Assembly: GCF_034190915.1 (NCBI RefSeq)
Contig: NW_026947484.1
Span: 183,328,982 to 183,392,981 of the forward strand
Source: Cavia porcellus
Lineage: Eukaryota > Chordata > Mammalia > Rodentia > Caviidae
DNA length: 64,000 nucleotides
Direction of reading: 5' to 3'
The notes beneath the pieces are model-generated. The model did not search any database and had not been told where the DNA came from. It saw only the letters and a list, made by a program, of their open reading frames with translations. A program made the translations under genes and the position numbers. Shown one piece after another: positions 48,325-59,995 of this stretch. The stretch's first letter is position 1; each line of letters begins with the position of its first letter.

Positions 48325-48625
48325 TTAGTCAGCTTTCCATTGCTGTGACAAAATGACTGACACATGCAACTCAAAGAGAAAATGTTTTGTGGCTCCCAGT
48401 TCCAGACATTTCAGTTCATGGTCATCTTGCTGTTAGACAGAAACATCATGGCAGAAGGATGTGGAATTCATGGCATCCAGGAAGCAGAGAAGAGAAGACT
48501 CCGGCAAAATAGAGCCAAGCACCACATGTAGTCCCTAAGGTCACACCCAGAAGTGCATTTATTAATATACTCGGTGTCTCTCAAGCCACTGAAGTTGATA
48601 ATCCAGATTAACCACCGTGCATAGC
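48325..48625 (-). mobile_element. Rodent MaLR-type LTR
   Basis: The order GTATTAGTCAGCTTTCCATT, GCTGTGACAAAATGACTGAC, CAGTTCATGGTCATCTTGC, AACATCATGGCAGAAGGATG, CAGGAAGCAGAGAAGAGAAG and GGTCACACCCAGAAGTGC is that of an inverted MaLR LTR frequent in rodents (MT/ORR1/MLT1-like). It is non-coding. Confidence 0.68.
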
Positions 48626-50859
48626 TATTTGTATGCCATAGTGCCTAACAGCGTGTCTTCCTGCCCAGGACACTGGTTGCCACTTACTGCTCAGGAATCA
48701 TTTACTGATTTGAAGTTGGAGGAGAAATTTTCAAAAATTAATCTCAAGTCAAAATCAATGAAACTTCTTTCATAATGAAAACTTTATAATGACAAATGCA
48801 TAGCTTCTATTAAGCATAACTTGAGTTTCCACTACTTACCAAATATCCAGCTTTGTGATACAACTTCCTTTTCTGAAATCATTATTCAAAAATAAATTTT
48901 AATATGCTGATACAACATTACATCATGCACTAGTCTTTATTAAGAATGGCAAGGATACCTTTCATTAAGCTTCACTGAGAGACAAAGTCCTTCCCTATAT
49001 GAGAAAAATCAAATAATTTCTAATCTTTAAACATCTTTAATTCCATAAAAATGAATGCAACAGATTTTTCAGTTAGGAAATACAATATTGCAGTAGTTAG
49101 ATTTTTAAAGAACTTGGTTAAAAAAAAGAGGCAATTCATGGAGGACATTGATTATAGGAGGAGGTCTTTAATATTAACATTATGTTTGTGCTAAGGTGAT
49201 ACACTCTCGGTGTAATTTAAGTATTTTGATATGAGCTGACATATTTAACTTTCTGAAACATATTTAAATATTTCTATAAATTATCTACTAAAGTGATGAC
49301 ACCACCCAAAGTAACAATTATGGCTAAAACATTTACTATGAAATCATATGACACAGAATTAGTTGCGCGTTCTGGAGTATAAAATGAGACTATTTTACGT
49401 GGGTTCAGGAGACCCATGAGCATTAGCAGTTATGCATCAGAAAAGGCGCCTTCAGTCCTCTGTGAGGGTAACTCAGAGGGCTCATCACACAGGATCTGAG
49501 ATTCCAATTCTGTAAAGACAAACCCATGTAGTTTAAGATTGGGTCCAAGATTAAGTGACTTAGTTATGAACAGTGTCCAAGCATTACTAAAGTGACCAGG
49601 CTATAACAAGAGAAAGTTGGCACTGGGTTATGTGCAGTGTGCCCGAATCTGTTAACAAAAGGGAAGTCTTCTTGTGCCTAAAAAAGGAGGAATTTTGAAC
49701 CAGATAGAGATGCTTTATCTGAAAATCATAGTCTGACTGCTTGAAAATGAACAAGGTTGGGAGACAAGCAGAGACCAGTAGCCCTTCTATGTTGTAGAAT
49801 ATTGTTCAAGAACACCCTGCTCCCTTGCTCTGATTCTTTGTTTTGTGACAGAAAATACACTGTCTCCCCCGCCCCCTCCTGCCAGGATTCTTCCCTTTCT
49901 CTGTTGCCCAGGTAATAGTTCTTATTCCTGATCTGATTGCTTCTGTCTCTTAGAAACGGCTGGTCACTATGATACACAAAGTCAATCCTGAATTGACAAG
50001 CCATTTTGCCTCTGTGCTTCCTGACTCCTTATCCAGTATAAGCGCTAGGCCACCAGGGATCTGGGCCTGATATTTTAGGAGTGATCCCAATCAGTGTCCA
50101 TTGACATAAATTAATCTGCCTCTAAATCCGCGGTGTCATGTCAGTGTTTCCGCTTGCTGTTGCAGTTTCTGTGCAAACTTCTCATAATACATTTATTTCC
50201 AAGTTACCTCAGTGTGTGATGTCTAATTGCCTGTCCTGAATTTCCTAGATCGGTTGGACATGTTTATTCTTCCATGGAAAATTAATAAATCTGCTAGTGC
50301 CTGGTTTACCATTGTTTCTTGAGAAACTGATTGTTATGAACCAGCCTCTAAGATACCAGGTAATTCTTTGCACATTAAGTTCAAATTTCTGGAACTGGAA
50401 ACGACCAGAATTTGTGCCCTTCAAGGCCCTTGAAGAAGGCTCTGAGACCTGCAGAGGCCACTTCTTCCCTGTCCATCTCATCTCCACAGTCACCATATTA
50501 TAATCATGACAACACATTAATTAGATGTGATTTTAAACACCAAACCCAAAGTTTCTCAGATATAATTTTAATTTTGTTTACTAACGTAAAAGTACATGGC
50601 TGAGTTCAAGTCTTTTATAAATCTTGTTTGTGCAGCCTGTTTTGATAGCACACATGTAGCATGCCAGTGTGATTCTGTTACTAAAGTCTTCCATGTAAAC
50701 CTGGGCTCCATCACCCACCACACTACTATCTTCCTGCCTCAATTCTTTCAGGCTTTATCATGCAAAGGGCTTGTCCCTGGTACATTTGTTCAGTGTAACA
50801 ATTACAGTAATAAAAATCTTGAGTGAGTTGTTATTATGGATTAGCCACTATGTTGAATA
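48626..50859. other. Intergenic DNA
   Basis: No gene. Opposing open frames at 50245-50603 overlap each other and show no domain. No clear repeat was recognised. Confidence 0.45.
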
Positions 50860-51045
50860 TTTTGTCCATGTTTTATTATATAATTAGTATTTTATTCTGT
50901 TAAATAATTTCCATTTTACAGATCAAGTAATAGAGGTTCTTTTTTATATAATTAACTTGCTCAGAGACACACAGCGGAAAATTTATCACTTGAAAGTAGA
51001 CTTATCTCACTCCAAAATCTGTGCTCCTTATGGAATGGCCCACTG
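50860..51045 (-). mobile_element. MIR SINE, old
   Basis: It reads as an inverted MIR: TTATTATATAATTAGTATTT, TTCCATTTTACAGATCAAGT, AGAGGTTC, TTAACTTGCTCAGAGACACA, CAGCGGAAAATTTATC, and ACTCCAAAATCTGTGCTCCT. Confidence 0.68.
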
Positions 51046-54000
51046 TCTTTAGGTTATTAAGTGGGTCTTAATAGAGACTTTGTCCTTTATAGGGCAGTAA
51101 CTTTATGGTGACATAAACACTTACATTGCAAATGACCTACATGTCACAATGGGATAGATCTCACCAATTAACCCAATGGGATAGAGAAAGCAGCATGTAA
51201 TGACTAAACTGATTTATAATTTCTGAATAGAATTTCATTTAACTAAAATATTTTTACCTTTATTAACTCATTCATGGTTGGGCTAGATTGTGGTGGCTTA
51301 ATTGCAATAGTGTCCTCTGGCTTGGCAGTCTTTACACACATACATTTAAAGTTCAGTTCGTTCCTAGTGTCTGTGAAGGTCTATGGGACTTAGGTCATTT
51401 AGACCACTTTTCTCAATTGCTCATGATGTCATAAAACAGGTGGTGAAATAAATATAACTACAGTGAAACTCTTATTACAACTGTGTTGCTGTGGGAACCA
51501 GAGGGGAGGGCAGTGAATCACCTGAAGTTGTAGAGCTTCACCATAAGGAAGTACCAGATCAGTGAGGTCTAAATATGGCAGGTTGTGCATTTGGATTGAG
51601 GGAGGGACTTCACAGGAAGTGGATCCAGGTTTTGCAAAAATGTTGACATATGAAAACATTCTGTAAGTTCATAGAATGATAAATTCAATGTAGTAGTTTC
51701 TTGTTTGTTTGTTTTCTGTAAGTGTGCATATATTCTTTAGAAGTTAAGATAGATAGCTTGCAATCTAGAGCTACCGCATGGTGTTTGACATACTAATGTG
51801 CTTCACTCTGCTATTTACAGGTTTTCTGCCTGCCCATGATGGCCAGACTAAAGGGAGGCACTCAGTGAGACAGACTCAGGACCCCCTTATCAAGCATGGT
51901 GTAAATTTAAGGCCTGAATTCAGCTTCCCGGAATTTTATAAAACTTGACTCAGGTCAGATATAGTGTGTACACTATAAAGGGTGAATATTTTAATTCACA
52001 CTAAACACTTTTTAGTGAAAAGTGGCCAGACTAGTGTCAACTCAAAATCTTGAAAACTTGCTTAAAAGATAAATTTCCTGGGTCCTAGAATTCTTGTTAG
52101 TGGTATAACATCAGGAATTTATGATTCTAACAAACATTCTATAACTAATAACATATACACAGTTGTGCAGATTCTTGCCCTATACAATAAAATTCAAAAA
52201 GACATAGTTACATTGATTCATAGGAACTCTTATAATTCAACCTGTTTTTACTTTAAGAGAAAAATGCTAGGACAATATACTTACACTAATATAGAGTTAT
52301 GTGATTTATCTCTGAATCTCGTGGATTAAAACAGGAGTTAGGATCAATTCATTTTATGCTATAATCTTAGATGTCTTAGAGCAAAGTTTACAAAACTGAA
52401 ATTTGTCCATAGAGATTCTCATTTTGGGTTTAGTTTAATTTCTGAAGTTTGAATTAAGTTCCATGTTTAAACACTGATACACCTCACCTAAAATCTTGTG
52501 TTCACATAAATAACATACAGCTAGTGCTGGTCAGGGGATGCCTCCTTCAGGAAAGAATCCAGGATCTGCCTGTACCACAGACCCTTGCCTGCACCACCCT
52601 GGGCCTCGGCTTGGCCTGTACAATCTGCGTGGTCTCCCTGAGCTGAGACTGATCAATATGTGATCACACTATGCCTCCCAGTTCTATGCCCTGTGCTCTC
52701 CTAACTTCTTCTCAGGCTCATACATTTCCAATAATTGCAGAATATTTGGACAGAGGCCTCCAGCCTTCTGCACAAGCTCTTATTTAAATCTAAAATATCA
52801 TTCCTAATGTCATATTATTTGTAATCTTTTGTGACCCATTATAAATATCTTATGAACCTTGCAACCATCCCTGATTCATCTGGACCACATTAGAAATATC
52901 TCTTTGGCTCCAAGAACTTCATAACATCCTCTTATGCCTCTTATTATATTGATCTATAATCAACTATTTATCATTTTCAGCATAGACTATGAATTTATTT
53001 GGTACATCTTATTCGATAGCAAACTCTATGTAGACTTAATATAGACAAGATTATCCTGAGCCCGTAGTTCTCCAGAAGACTTATTAATTCTACAGAGCTC
53101 ACTTATTATGGAAGTAAAAATTATGGCATTGTTTTGAATGCCACGTAACTATTCTGACTTAACCTACAAACATAACCCAGACATATTTAGGCAGAGCCCA
53201 TCAAGTAGATGAAGTGTATTCTTTTATTTAGTTAGTGTGATTATATTCAAAAATGAAGTTGAATATGTTATAGGAAACTAGAAGTCCTTTTCATTAAAAT
53301 TCTCCCTATCATAATTTACTACAGCTGCATTTTAGCTGTATTCAATGTGTGACAATTTCTCAGAAGAAAATCCTGTTTTGTATTTAAGTATAGACTTCTC
53401 ATGTTGAAGTCACATTTAACTTCGAATCCTATTTAATCTCTTTTTGGTAAAATAGCCCAGTGCCCCTTTCATAATGATCTGTTTCAGCTACTCACATTCT
53501 TTTCAACATTCCATTTACCCCAAATATTATCTAAAGTGTTTTGTTTTGTTTTGTCGTGCTCCTAATATACTTATTAGTTTCCTCCTCTCTGTTTCTGGCC
53601 AAATGCTGTGCAGGTTTTAATGAATTCCTTCTACAATATTTGTATGCTATGATTTTCTTTAATTTATTCTGTCTACACTCCTGCCTTATTTAATTCAAGG
53701 GAACATTTGGGGAATGGATATGGTTTGCATAAAGGATGCTATGCAAATAAATTATGCTGCTTCCAACTGCTAGAATTGGTAAGCAAAACTTCACAAAGCC
53801 ATTTCTACGAAGTCCATCTGCAAACAATAGGAACACTTCTGATTAATTTAAAACTCACTGAAAGCCATTAGTTTGCTGCAATTGCACTTGCACTCTTCAT
53901 GTTTTAAAAGGTAACACTGGGTTTAAATGCTGAAAATGACTCTTTCAGCATCAGCTCCAAAAAGAATGCATAAATCTGGCTTTGTTTGGCTGATAGTTCT

Positions 54001-54737
54001 CTCTCCAGATGGGACTGTGTTTGTGAATTTATAGACCATTGAACGCTTGGGAGTCTGGTGATTGTACCATGATGTCTTACAGATCAAATTCCTTTCTTTT
54101 GTAAATTGTCGCCAATGAGATTGCATTTAATTTTTTGAAAATGATTTCAAGTCCATTAAAACTAACTGGATGAAGTAATTTAAAACATATTTCTGGAAGC
54201 TTTTAGAGCACAGGAATAGCTTGGGGTGAAGGGAAAGCAGAGTTAGAAGTGTGGCACTCATAACAGCAGAGGGAAAGTGGCTGATTAGTGGTCCCCAAAA
54301 GAAGACTTTGGGGTACAGAGCAGTGGTGGTAAACACCTATGCGTGGGTGTTGTTTTTCTTTTAAGACGTTAATGTATGAGTTGTTTTTTATAAGGTGAAA
54401 CCTCAGTGTTCAGGTTTAGTTGCAGTATTGGCACCTTGAGATAAATAAGTGCGTGTGTGTTGCAGTTTGGTCTCTTGTCTCTAAAAGGTTTGCTATCACT
54501 GATACGGAGGAACAACCAGGCTGGAACGATTTTTCTGCTCTTCTTCCTACTACTTCTTTATATTCTTTTTCTTCATAAAACATTCGTAATTCAATATCTT
54601 ATAAACATCTACTTGTTTAATTGCTTGTTATCTCTCCTACTCTAGAATGTAAGCTCCAACAATATAGGAGCTATGACAGTTTTATTTTCAAATATATGCC
54701 CAACAACTATCACAGTAGCTGGTACACTGGAGTTGCC
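51046..54737. other. Intergenic DNA
   Basis: No gene. The patches at about 51430-51660 and 52500-52740 are less AT-rich and could be old repeats, but no family was recognised. A short (GTTTT)n run lies near 53539-53553. Confidence 0.45.
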
Positions 54738-54750
54738 CAGAAAATATTTT
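54738..54750 (+). repeat. TSD of the HAL1-like element, 3' side
   Basis: CAGAAAATATTTT, identical to 57940-57952. Confidence 0.9.
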
Positions 54751-55540
54751 CTTTTTTTAAAATTTTATTAAGGAGAAAAAAAAAGCAGAAAAAGGGTATA
54801 AGTTATACAGAATTTCAGAAAAAATAAACAGTAGGAAATCACTAGTTAATAGATTACATATTGTCATCTTAGAACTAGTTTTTAAAGTTACAAAATTAAA
54901 GCATATAAAGTGGACATTCAAACAGTGAGACTGCAAACAGTTCTGTTCAATGATCCAACAAAACTCAGTAATATGGTTATCTATCTTATACACTTAAATA
55001 TACATGCAGTTATGTCCTTTAGAGCACTTTCTTTTTCTCTTTTTTGTACGATGACAATTACACATTTTGGGTTTTATTACTCCCAAAGTTATTACTTTTT
55101 TTGAAGAGAGTAAAACCAAATGTGACATAACAAAACAGAGTCAGTCAAATCAAAAAGATGGACATAATACATAATGTAAAAACAAAATACAAGGTGATCA
55201 ACAGTGGTTACCATAATGCCTCTTGCTATCTTAAAAAGAATTGCCTATATCATCAGTTGTAATAAAATTGAACAAAACATTAAAGAACAAAACCAATAAA
55301 ATCAAAACATTGGAGACATTACAGGTCCTCAAAAGAAGATAATAGTCAACCAGAATGGGCGTCATAATGAATCTTACTGTCTTCACAGTTGTTGTCTATA
55401 CTTTCGAACTTAGTACTATCAAGCAAAGCAGAATAGAGGAAAATCAGTCCAAACAAGATGGTGAGAGCAATACAGGGTTTCAAATCAAGTTAATAGGAAA
55501 TCAAAGTGGGTTACTATAATGTATCCTGCTATTTTTTATT
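54751..55540 (-). repeat. Distal HAL1 3' UTR: B-type module plus tandem units
   Basis: 54760-55060 matches the 3' UTR of L1 copy B. The next ~480 nt hold diverged repeats with a (C/T)CATAATG core near 55212, 55362 and 55517. The end read on the - strand is CTCCTTAATAAAATTTT, a polyadenylation signal just before the tail. The whole block recurs at 28794-29664. Confidence 0.8.
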
Positions 55541-55544
55541 TATT

Positions 55545-56040
55545 TTCCCCTTAATTAAAAGGATAAATATAAAAAAGAAAATAATAAAAAAAGGAGATTG
55601 AGATAAAAGAGGGCATAACAACAAAACAGTGCAGGTCAAAACATAACCATTTAAACAAAATAGTGTTTCACCACAAGATAATCCTGACATAAAAGTAGTT
55701 ACCATAGTGTCTCTTTCCTTGAAATCTTTGAGTATAACTTCATATACTGTAGCATCAAACATATCAAGACAATGTAAAACCGTTCAAGAGAATGACAGTA
55801 TTACAGGGTATTTAGAAGCAACTAATAAAAATGAACAATGGTTTCTGTATAATCTCCTTGTCTGTAAAAGTTTTTGTTTATATTATCGCATATAATAAAA
55901 TCCAATAAGATACAACATGTTAAGACGATGGAGACAGAAGAACAAAAGCTTGATGGGACTTCAAAATAAGATGATTATTAAATCAGCACTAGCTATTATG
56001 ATGTCTTGTTTTCTCCAAAATAGCTGTTCCTACCATGTAA
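55545..56040 (-). repeat. Proximal HAL1 3' UTR (A-type module)
   Basis: It matches the 3' UTR of L1 copy A (20800-21255) nearly base for base: GTGTCTCTTTCCTTGAAATC, GTTCAAGAGAATGACAGTAT, TACAGGGTATTTAGAA, GATGGAGACAGAAGAACAAA and AATCAGCACTAGCTATTATG. At its distal edge, near 55540, the - strand carries AATAAATAAAAA, which could serve as an internal polyadenylation site. Confidence 0.82.
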
Positions 56041-56103
56041 CCTTCTCTGCCTTGTTTCTGTTGAGCTGTTTTTCTGTCATTAGTTGTTAGTCTTCTTCAT
56101 TTT

Positions 56104-57187
56104 GCTTTCTGCTCCATTATTGTGGCCTCTTTGCCACTGTTTCTGGAATCTTGGTATTTTTCTTTTTTAGAATATTCTGCAGTATTCTCTGTAAAGTCGA
56201 ACTGGTGGTTGCAAATTCCCATAGTTCCTCTTTATCCTGGAAGCACCTTGTTTTTCCATCAATTTCTAGGGACAGTTGTGCAGGATATATCAATCTTGGC
56301 TGGAGGTTATTATGTTTCAAAGCTTGAGTTATTTCCCCCCATGCACTTCGTGATTTGATGGTTTGTGCTGAGAAGTTTGCTGTAATTCTAATGGGTGTTC
56401 CTTGTAAGTGATCTGTTTCTTGTCTCTGATGGCTTTTAATATTCTGTTACTATATTGGATTTCTGTAATTTTGATTATTATATGCCTGGGTGTTGCTCTG
56501 TTTGGGTTGTAGGTGGCTGGGGTCCTGTATGCCTCATACATCTGAGTATCTTTACCTTTTGCTAAATTAGGGAAATTCTCCTGGCTTATTTCTGTGAATA
56601 GCTTTTGTAGTTCATTTGTTTGTGTCCCTACTTCTTCTTTTATTTTCATAATTCTTAAGTTATAGATCCTCTTATCATCTTCTAGTCTTTGTATTATTGC
56701 TGTTTGTTTCCTTGTTATTTTTAAGAAGTTTTTCATTTCATGCTCCCATCTTACAAATCTGTCCTCCAGATAATCTATCCTTAGTTTCTTTCAAGCTGTT
56801 ATGCCAGCCTTCAATAGAGTTTTTAGTTTCCTGGTAATCTCTTTGAACCTGCTTCATATTCTATGTTTTCTCTATTTTCTCCATCAAACAATTCTCCCCT
56901 TTTTTCTGTTCTTCCATTCCACCATCTGTTTTTTCTTGGGCAGTGCTTAGCATTTCTCTAACTATTATACTTATATCTTGCTTTATTTCATTAAATACTT
57001 CACTTTTGAACTCATCTATGAGGCTCCGGAGATATCGCTTTATGTCTATTGGTGCCGTGTCTGTTATTGCATGTTTTCTGTCCTCATTCTCCTTTGCATT
57101 TACCATTCCTGGATCAGTGTTCTCAGGATTGGGGACTGAGGACCCTTTCTTGTTGCTCCCTCTCCTCATATGTTTTGTTCCTTCCAT
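56104..57187 (-). pseudogene. HAL1 ORF1 (L1-type RNA-binding protein), broken
   Basis: The ATG at 57187 opens a 108-residue N-terminal part rich in Glu/Lys, with FNEIKQDISIIVREM-type heptads. After a break at 56861-56736 a 135-residue part follows, with a coiled coil, FPNLAKGKDTQMYEAYRTP, PRHIIIKITEIQYSNRILKA and DKKQITYK, the RRM of L1 ORF1p. A third frame (56320-56117) carries the C-terminal domain (NLQPRLIYPAQLSLEIDG, ELWEFATT, LQRIL). In the family this protein binds RNA as a trimer. At least two frame breaks make this copy non-functional. Confidence 0.84.
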
Positions 57188-57939
57188 ACAAGCATATATA
57201 GGAGGCCCAGTTTTTTTTCTTTGTCAGTTACAGTTTGTTCGAATCCACTGGCTAGGTGTCCCCACCCACTGCAGTGTCTAGGGAGACACAGACCTGGGCA
57301 GCCTCTGCTGGGCCTGCCCCTCCAGGTCAACCTACTGAAGGCTTCACTGCTAGGGTGCACCGCCAGGCGCTGCAACCTGGTTCGGGTGAGCCTACTGGAT
57401 CTTAGTCCACGGTGTCACCCAGGCCAAGTGCTCCCCACCAATCCCACTTGAGAGGGGAATATGTGACTAAAGTCAATGCAATGTCCTGTTCTGGCTAGTC
57501 TGCCTGCTTCCAGGATGTCCTCTGTTGGAGCCTCCTAGTCTATAGATGAGCCCCCATTCCTTTCACTCACTGCAGGTCTATGCGGGGTTCCCCACCAGTC
57601 CTGCTCTCAACTCCGTCCACTGATTCCCGCTCTCAGAGCTTTTGCGTCTCTCTCCCTGCTGTGCTGATTCAGACGCAGCAGTAGTGGCAGGAAATTCAAA
57701 TTGTGGCTTCCAGAGGTGCGGGTTCCAGCTTTTGTGTTGAGATCCTATCTGTTCTTGCTATAGCACCAGGATTGCATTTCCAGTTGGTTTCTCTCAGCTT
57801 AGTTTGTTCTTGGGTCAGCAGGGTGTATCTCCCCTTGCTTCGGACTCCTCACACTGCACCATTCCTGGATTCTAAGCTGGCAATCTCAGAGAGCCTCCGT
57901 AGGTGCTGTTATCAGTCTGCCATGTTCTCCTGGAAGTCT
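57188..57939 (-). promoter_or_regulatory. 5' UTR and probable internal promoter of the HAL1-like element
   Basis: About 750 nt, clearly more GC-rich than the flanks, lie between the 5' TSD edge and the ORF1 start. L1-type elements carry their promoter here. No monomer repeats like those of L1 copy A were seen. The start GAGACTTCCAGGAGAACATG is like other L1 5' ends. Open frames in this stretch (57166-57375, 57170-57451, 57703-57957) are not genes. Confidence 0.55.
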
Positions 57940-57952
57940 CAGAAAATATTTT
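57940..57952 (+). repeat. TSD of the HAL1-like element, 5' side
   Basis: CAGAAAATATTTT, identical to 54738-54750. Confidence 0.9.
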
Positions 57953-58167
57953 TTTAGTAAAATCATAAAAGACTGGGTCATTCATGCATTTGCAAGTTCT
58001 GGACGTATACAAAGCCATAAGGATATGGGGAATCCAAGAAGAAAAGGAATTGTATAACCACCACAATTACAAAAAAATAAATGAAAGTATGTGCAGGATG
58101 AAAGAAAAAGGAGGAAAAGGTTCTGGTTATTGTCCATTGAGTCAATGTGACAGTCTCTTAAAATTCT

Positions 58168-58257
58168 TTAGGAGATTAGGTACAGCTTAGTGGTAGATTG
58201 CCATCTTCCTGGAGGCCCTGGACTGAATCTTTAGCACTGTAAAAGGAAAAAAAATAT
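58168..58257 (+). mobile_element. ID-type SINE, diverged
   Basis: AGGTACAGCTTAGTGGTAGA resembles the tRNA-derived ID start (TAGCTCAGTGGTAGA), followed by CCTGGACTGAATCTTTAGCA and an A-rich tail. Confidence 0.62.
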
Positions 58258-59357
58258 CTTATAAACTAAGATACTTGGTTTCTAACATACTGACATAGAA
58301 GTAGAAGTATCAAATATTGACAATTATAGAAAGCAAAATTAGAGTGTTTTAATGGTACTATTCTAGGGATAGTAATAATGGTGGTGTTTCTGAACAAATG
58401 ATGGCTCTTTTTCTGTTGTTGTTCAGTGAAGCAAATTACAAATTCTTTTTCCAACCAAAAGAAATTCAGAACAACTTATCCTAGTGACATCTCCGTTCAA
58501 GGTGTGTAGGCAGTAGAGTATCAAGGGAGTTTCTTTAAGGAAATCTATCACCTGTCGAGTAAAGGATTGGAATGAATTCCATAGCAATATGTGGTGAATA
58601 GATAAAAGAAATAGAATTTATTGAGGAAAAATAAATCTCTCCATGAATGACCAGCAACACAGGAATGCATATGGTCCATTCATTGCATAGAATCAAACCA
58701 TTAAATAGTAAATAGTAAACTTGAAATTTAAATAGTAAACTTGAAAAAGTAACCTTCACAAGGGCACTTAAATTTTGAGTAAAGACAAACAGGCCATTTG
58801 GATTTTGGGTATCATATATTAATAGTAGTTGATTAGGATGTTTATGGGCCAGATCCAAAAGCCTTAGGACTTGAGAATTACTGCAGTCTCTAAGGAAGCA
58901 AGCCACAGACACCTAGCGTGCTAAGCCTTGGTAAGAGCTCCTTTTATTAAGGACCTGAGCTAGTTTCATGGATTTCTGGTTGTCTAGGAAACTCAGGCAG
59001 AGGAGCACAATTATTGGAAGTGCTGGTGACAAACCTTGACAAATTGTTTATCTTCTTAAGGCCAAACCTTCATTATTTTAAAATAGGATCTATGTATTTC
59101 TGACAGAATTTTTAGAAACTTAAGTCTTATTCTGAATCATGTATTGTTTCTTATATGCGATGTCTGAAAATACCAATTAATTTTCCTCATTTTTATAAAC
59201 ATTTCAGAGTTTACACTTAAATGATTATTCCACTCAGATATGAATCAATACTGAAATTTAAGTGGAGAGTTTTAGGTTGCTAGATTCCTTCCCAACTTAA
59301 ATGTCATTTATTTACATGGAACTGAATTTTAGTGAGCAAGTTACTTAAGCTTTTGAA
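58258..59357. other. Intergenic DNA
   Basis: No gene. A 125-residue - strand frame (58912-58535) has no recognisable domain and no homologue I can name. A short direct repeat, AAATAGTAAACTTGAAA, lies near 58710-58745. Confidence 0.4.
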
Positions 59358-59464
59358 AAGCTGGATATGGTGAAATACACCTGTAAATCTAGTATTCTAA
59401 TAACCTGAGGGCAGGAAGATCACATGCTCAAGGCCAGGCTGGGTTCAAAAATAAAAAAAAAAAA
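59358..59464 (+). mobile_element. B1-type SINE, old copy
   Basis: AGCTGGATATGGTGAAATAC resembles the B1 start (GGCTGGGCGTGGTGGCGCAC). ACCTGTAAATCTAGTATTCT, GGCAGGAAGATCAC and CTCAAGGCCAGGCTGGG then follow before an A-rich tail. Confidence 0.62.
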
Positions 59465-59564
59465 GACTGTGGGATGCAGGAGAACTTGTTAGTACAAGTA
59501 TTATTGTTAGTACAAGTATTATGTGAACTACTTGGTTCAATATATTTTTGTATGAGCTCGTATA

Positions 59565-59995
59565 TTAATTTTTAAAAGAGAATAAAAACAAGCAATATAA
59601 AACAGAGTAAAGCCAATTAACACAAACCAGTTTAAGTGACACAGGACTTCAAAACAATAGGAAATCAACAGTGATTACCATAATGCCTCTTGTTGTCTTC
59701 AAAATAGTTGCCCATATCTTCAGACATAGTAAAAATGAAACAGGACAGAATAAAACTAATAAAAATAGAAGAATGACTACAATAAAGGACTTCAAAACAA
59801 GATAGTAGTAAGTCTATAATGGCTTCAATAATGTATCCCATCATCTTCAAAATAGTTGCCCATGCCATTGGATATAATAAAATCAAACAAGACACAACAA
59901 AATAAAACCCAATGCAAAAAAAAAAAAAAACCCTAATGAAAATGGTACAGGACTTCAAAACAAGACAATAGGTAAACAACAATGGACATCACCTT
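59565..59995 (-). repeat. Tandem ~155-nt modules of the L1/HAL1 3' UTR type
   Basis: Three units in a row each begin with GGACTTCAAAACA and contain ATAATG or a diverged form of it (near 59680, 59830 and 59980) then TCTTCAAAATAGTTGCCCAT. The two internal copies of TTCAAAATAGTTGCCCAT at about 59698 and 59849 are identical. It is the same module family as in 54.75-56.04 kb. Confidence 0.72.

Larger units (their letters stand above)
54751..57939 (-). mobile_element. Complete HAL1-like retroposon (ORF1 only, no ORF2)
   Basis: A 3.19-kb element on the - strand lies between perfect 13-nt target-site duplications. From 57939 leftwards it has an L1-like 5' start (GAGACTTCCAGGAGAACATG), a GC-rich 5' UTR, an L1-type ORF1 (57187 to about 56104) and then, with only about 65 nt between, a long 3' UTR of about 1.3 kb ending with AATAAA and an A-rich tail. 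No endonuclease or reverse-transcriptase sequence is present. This is the organisation of HAL1 (half-L1) elements, which depend on L1 enzymes in trans. The TSD shows the ORF2-less form was inserted as a unit, not created by later deletion at this locus. Confidence 0.88.

Noticed and set aside
57166..57957. Open frames in the GC-rich part of the HAL1-like element
   Set aside because: They are in its 5' UTR, on either strand, and match no domain.
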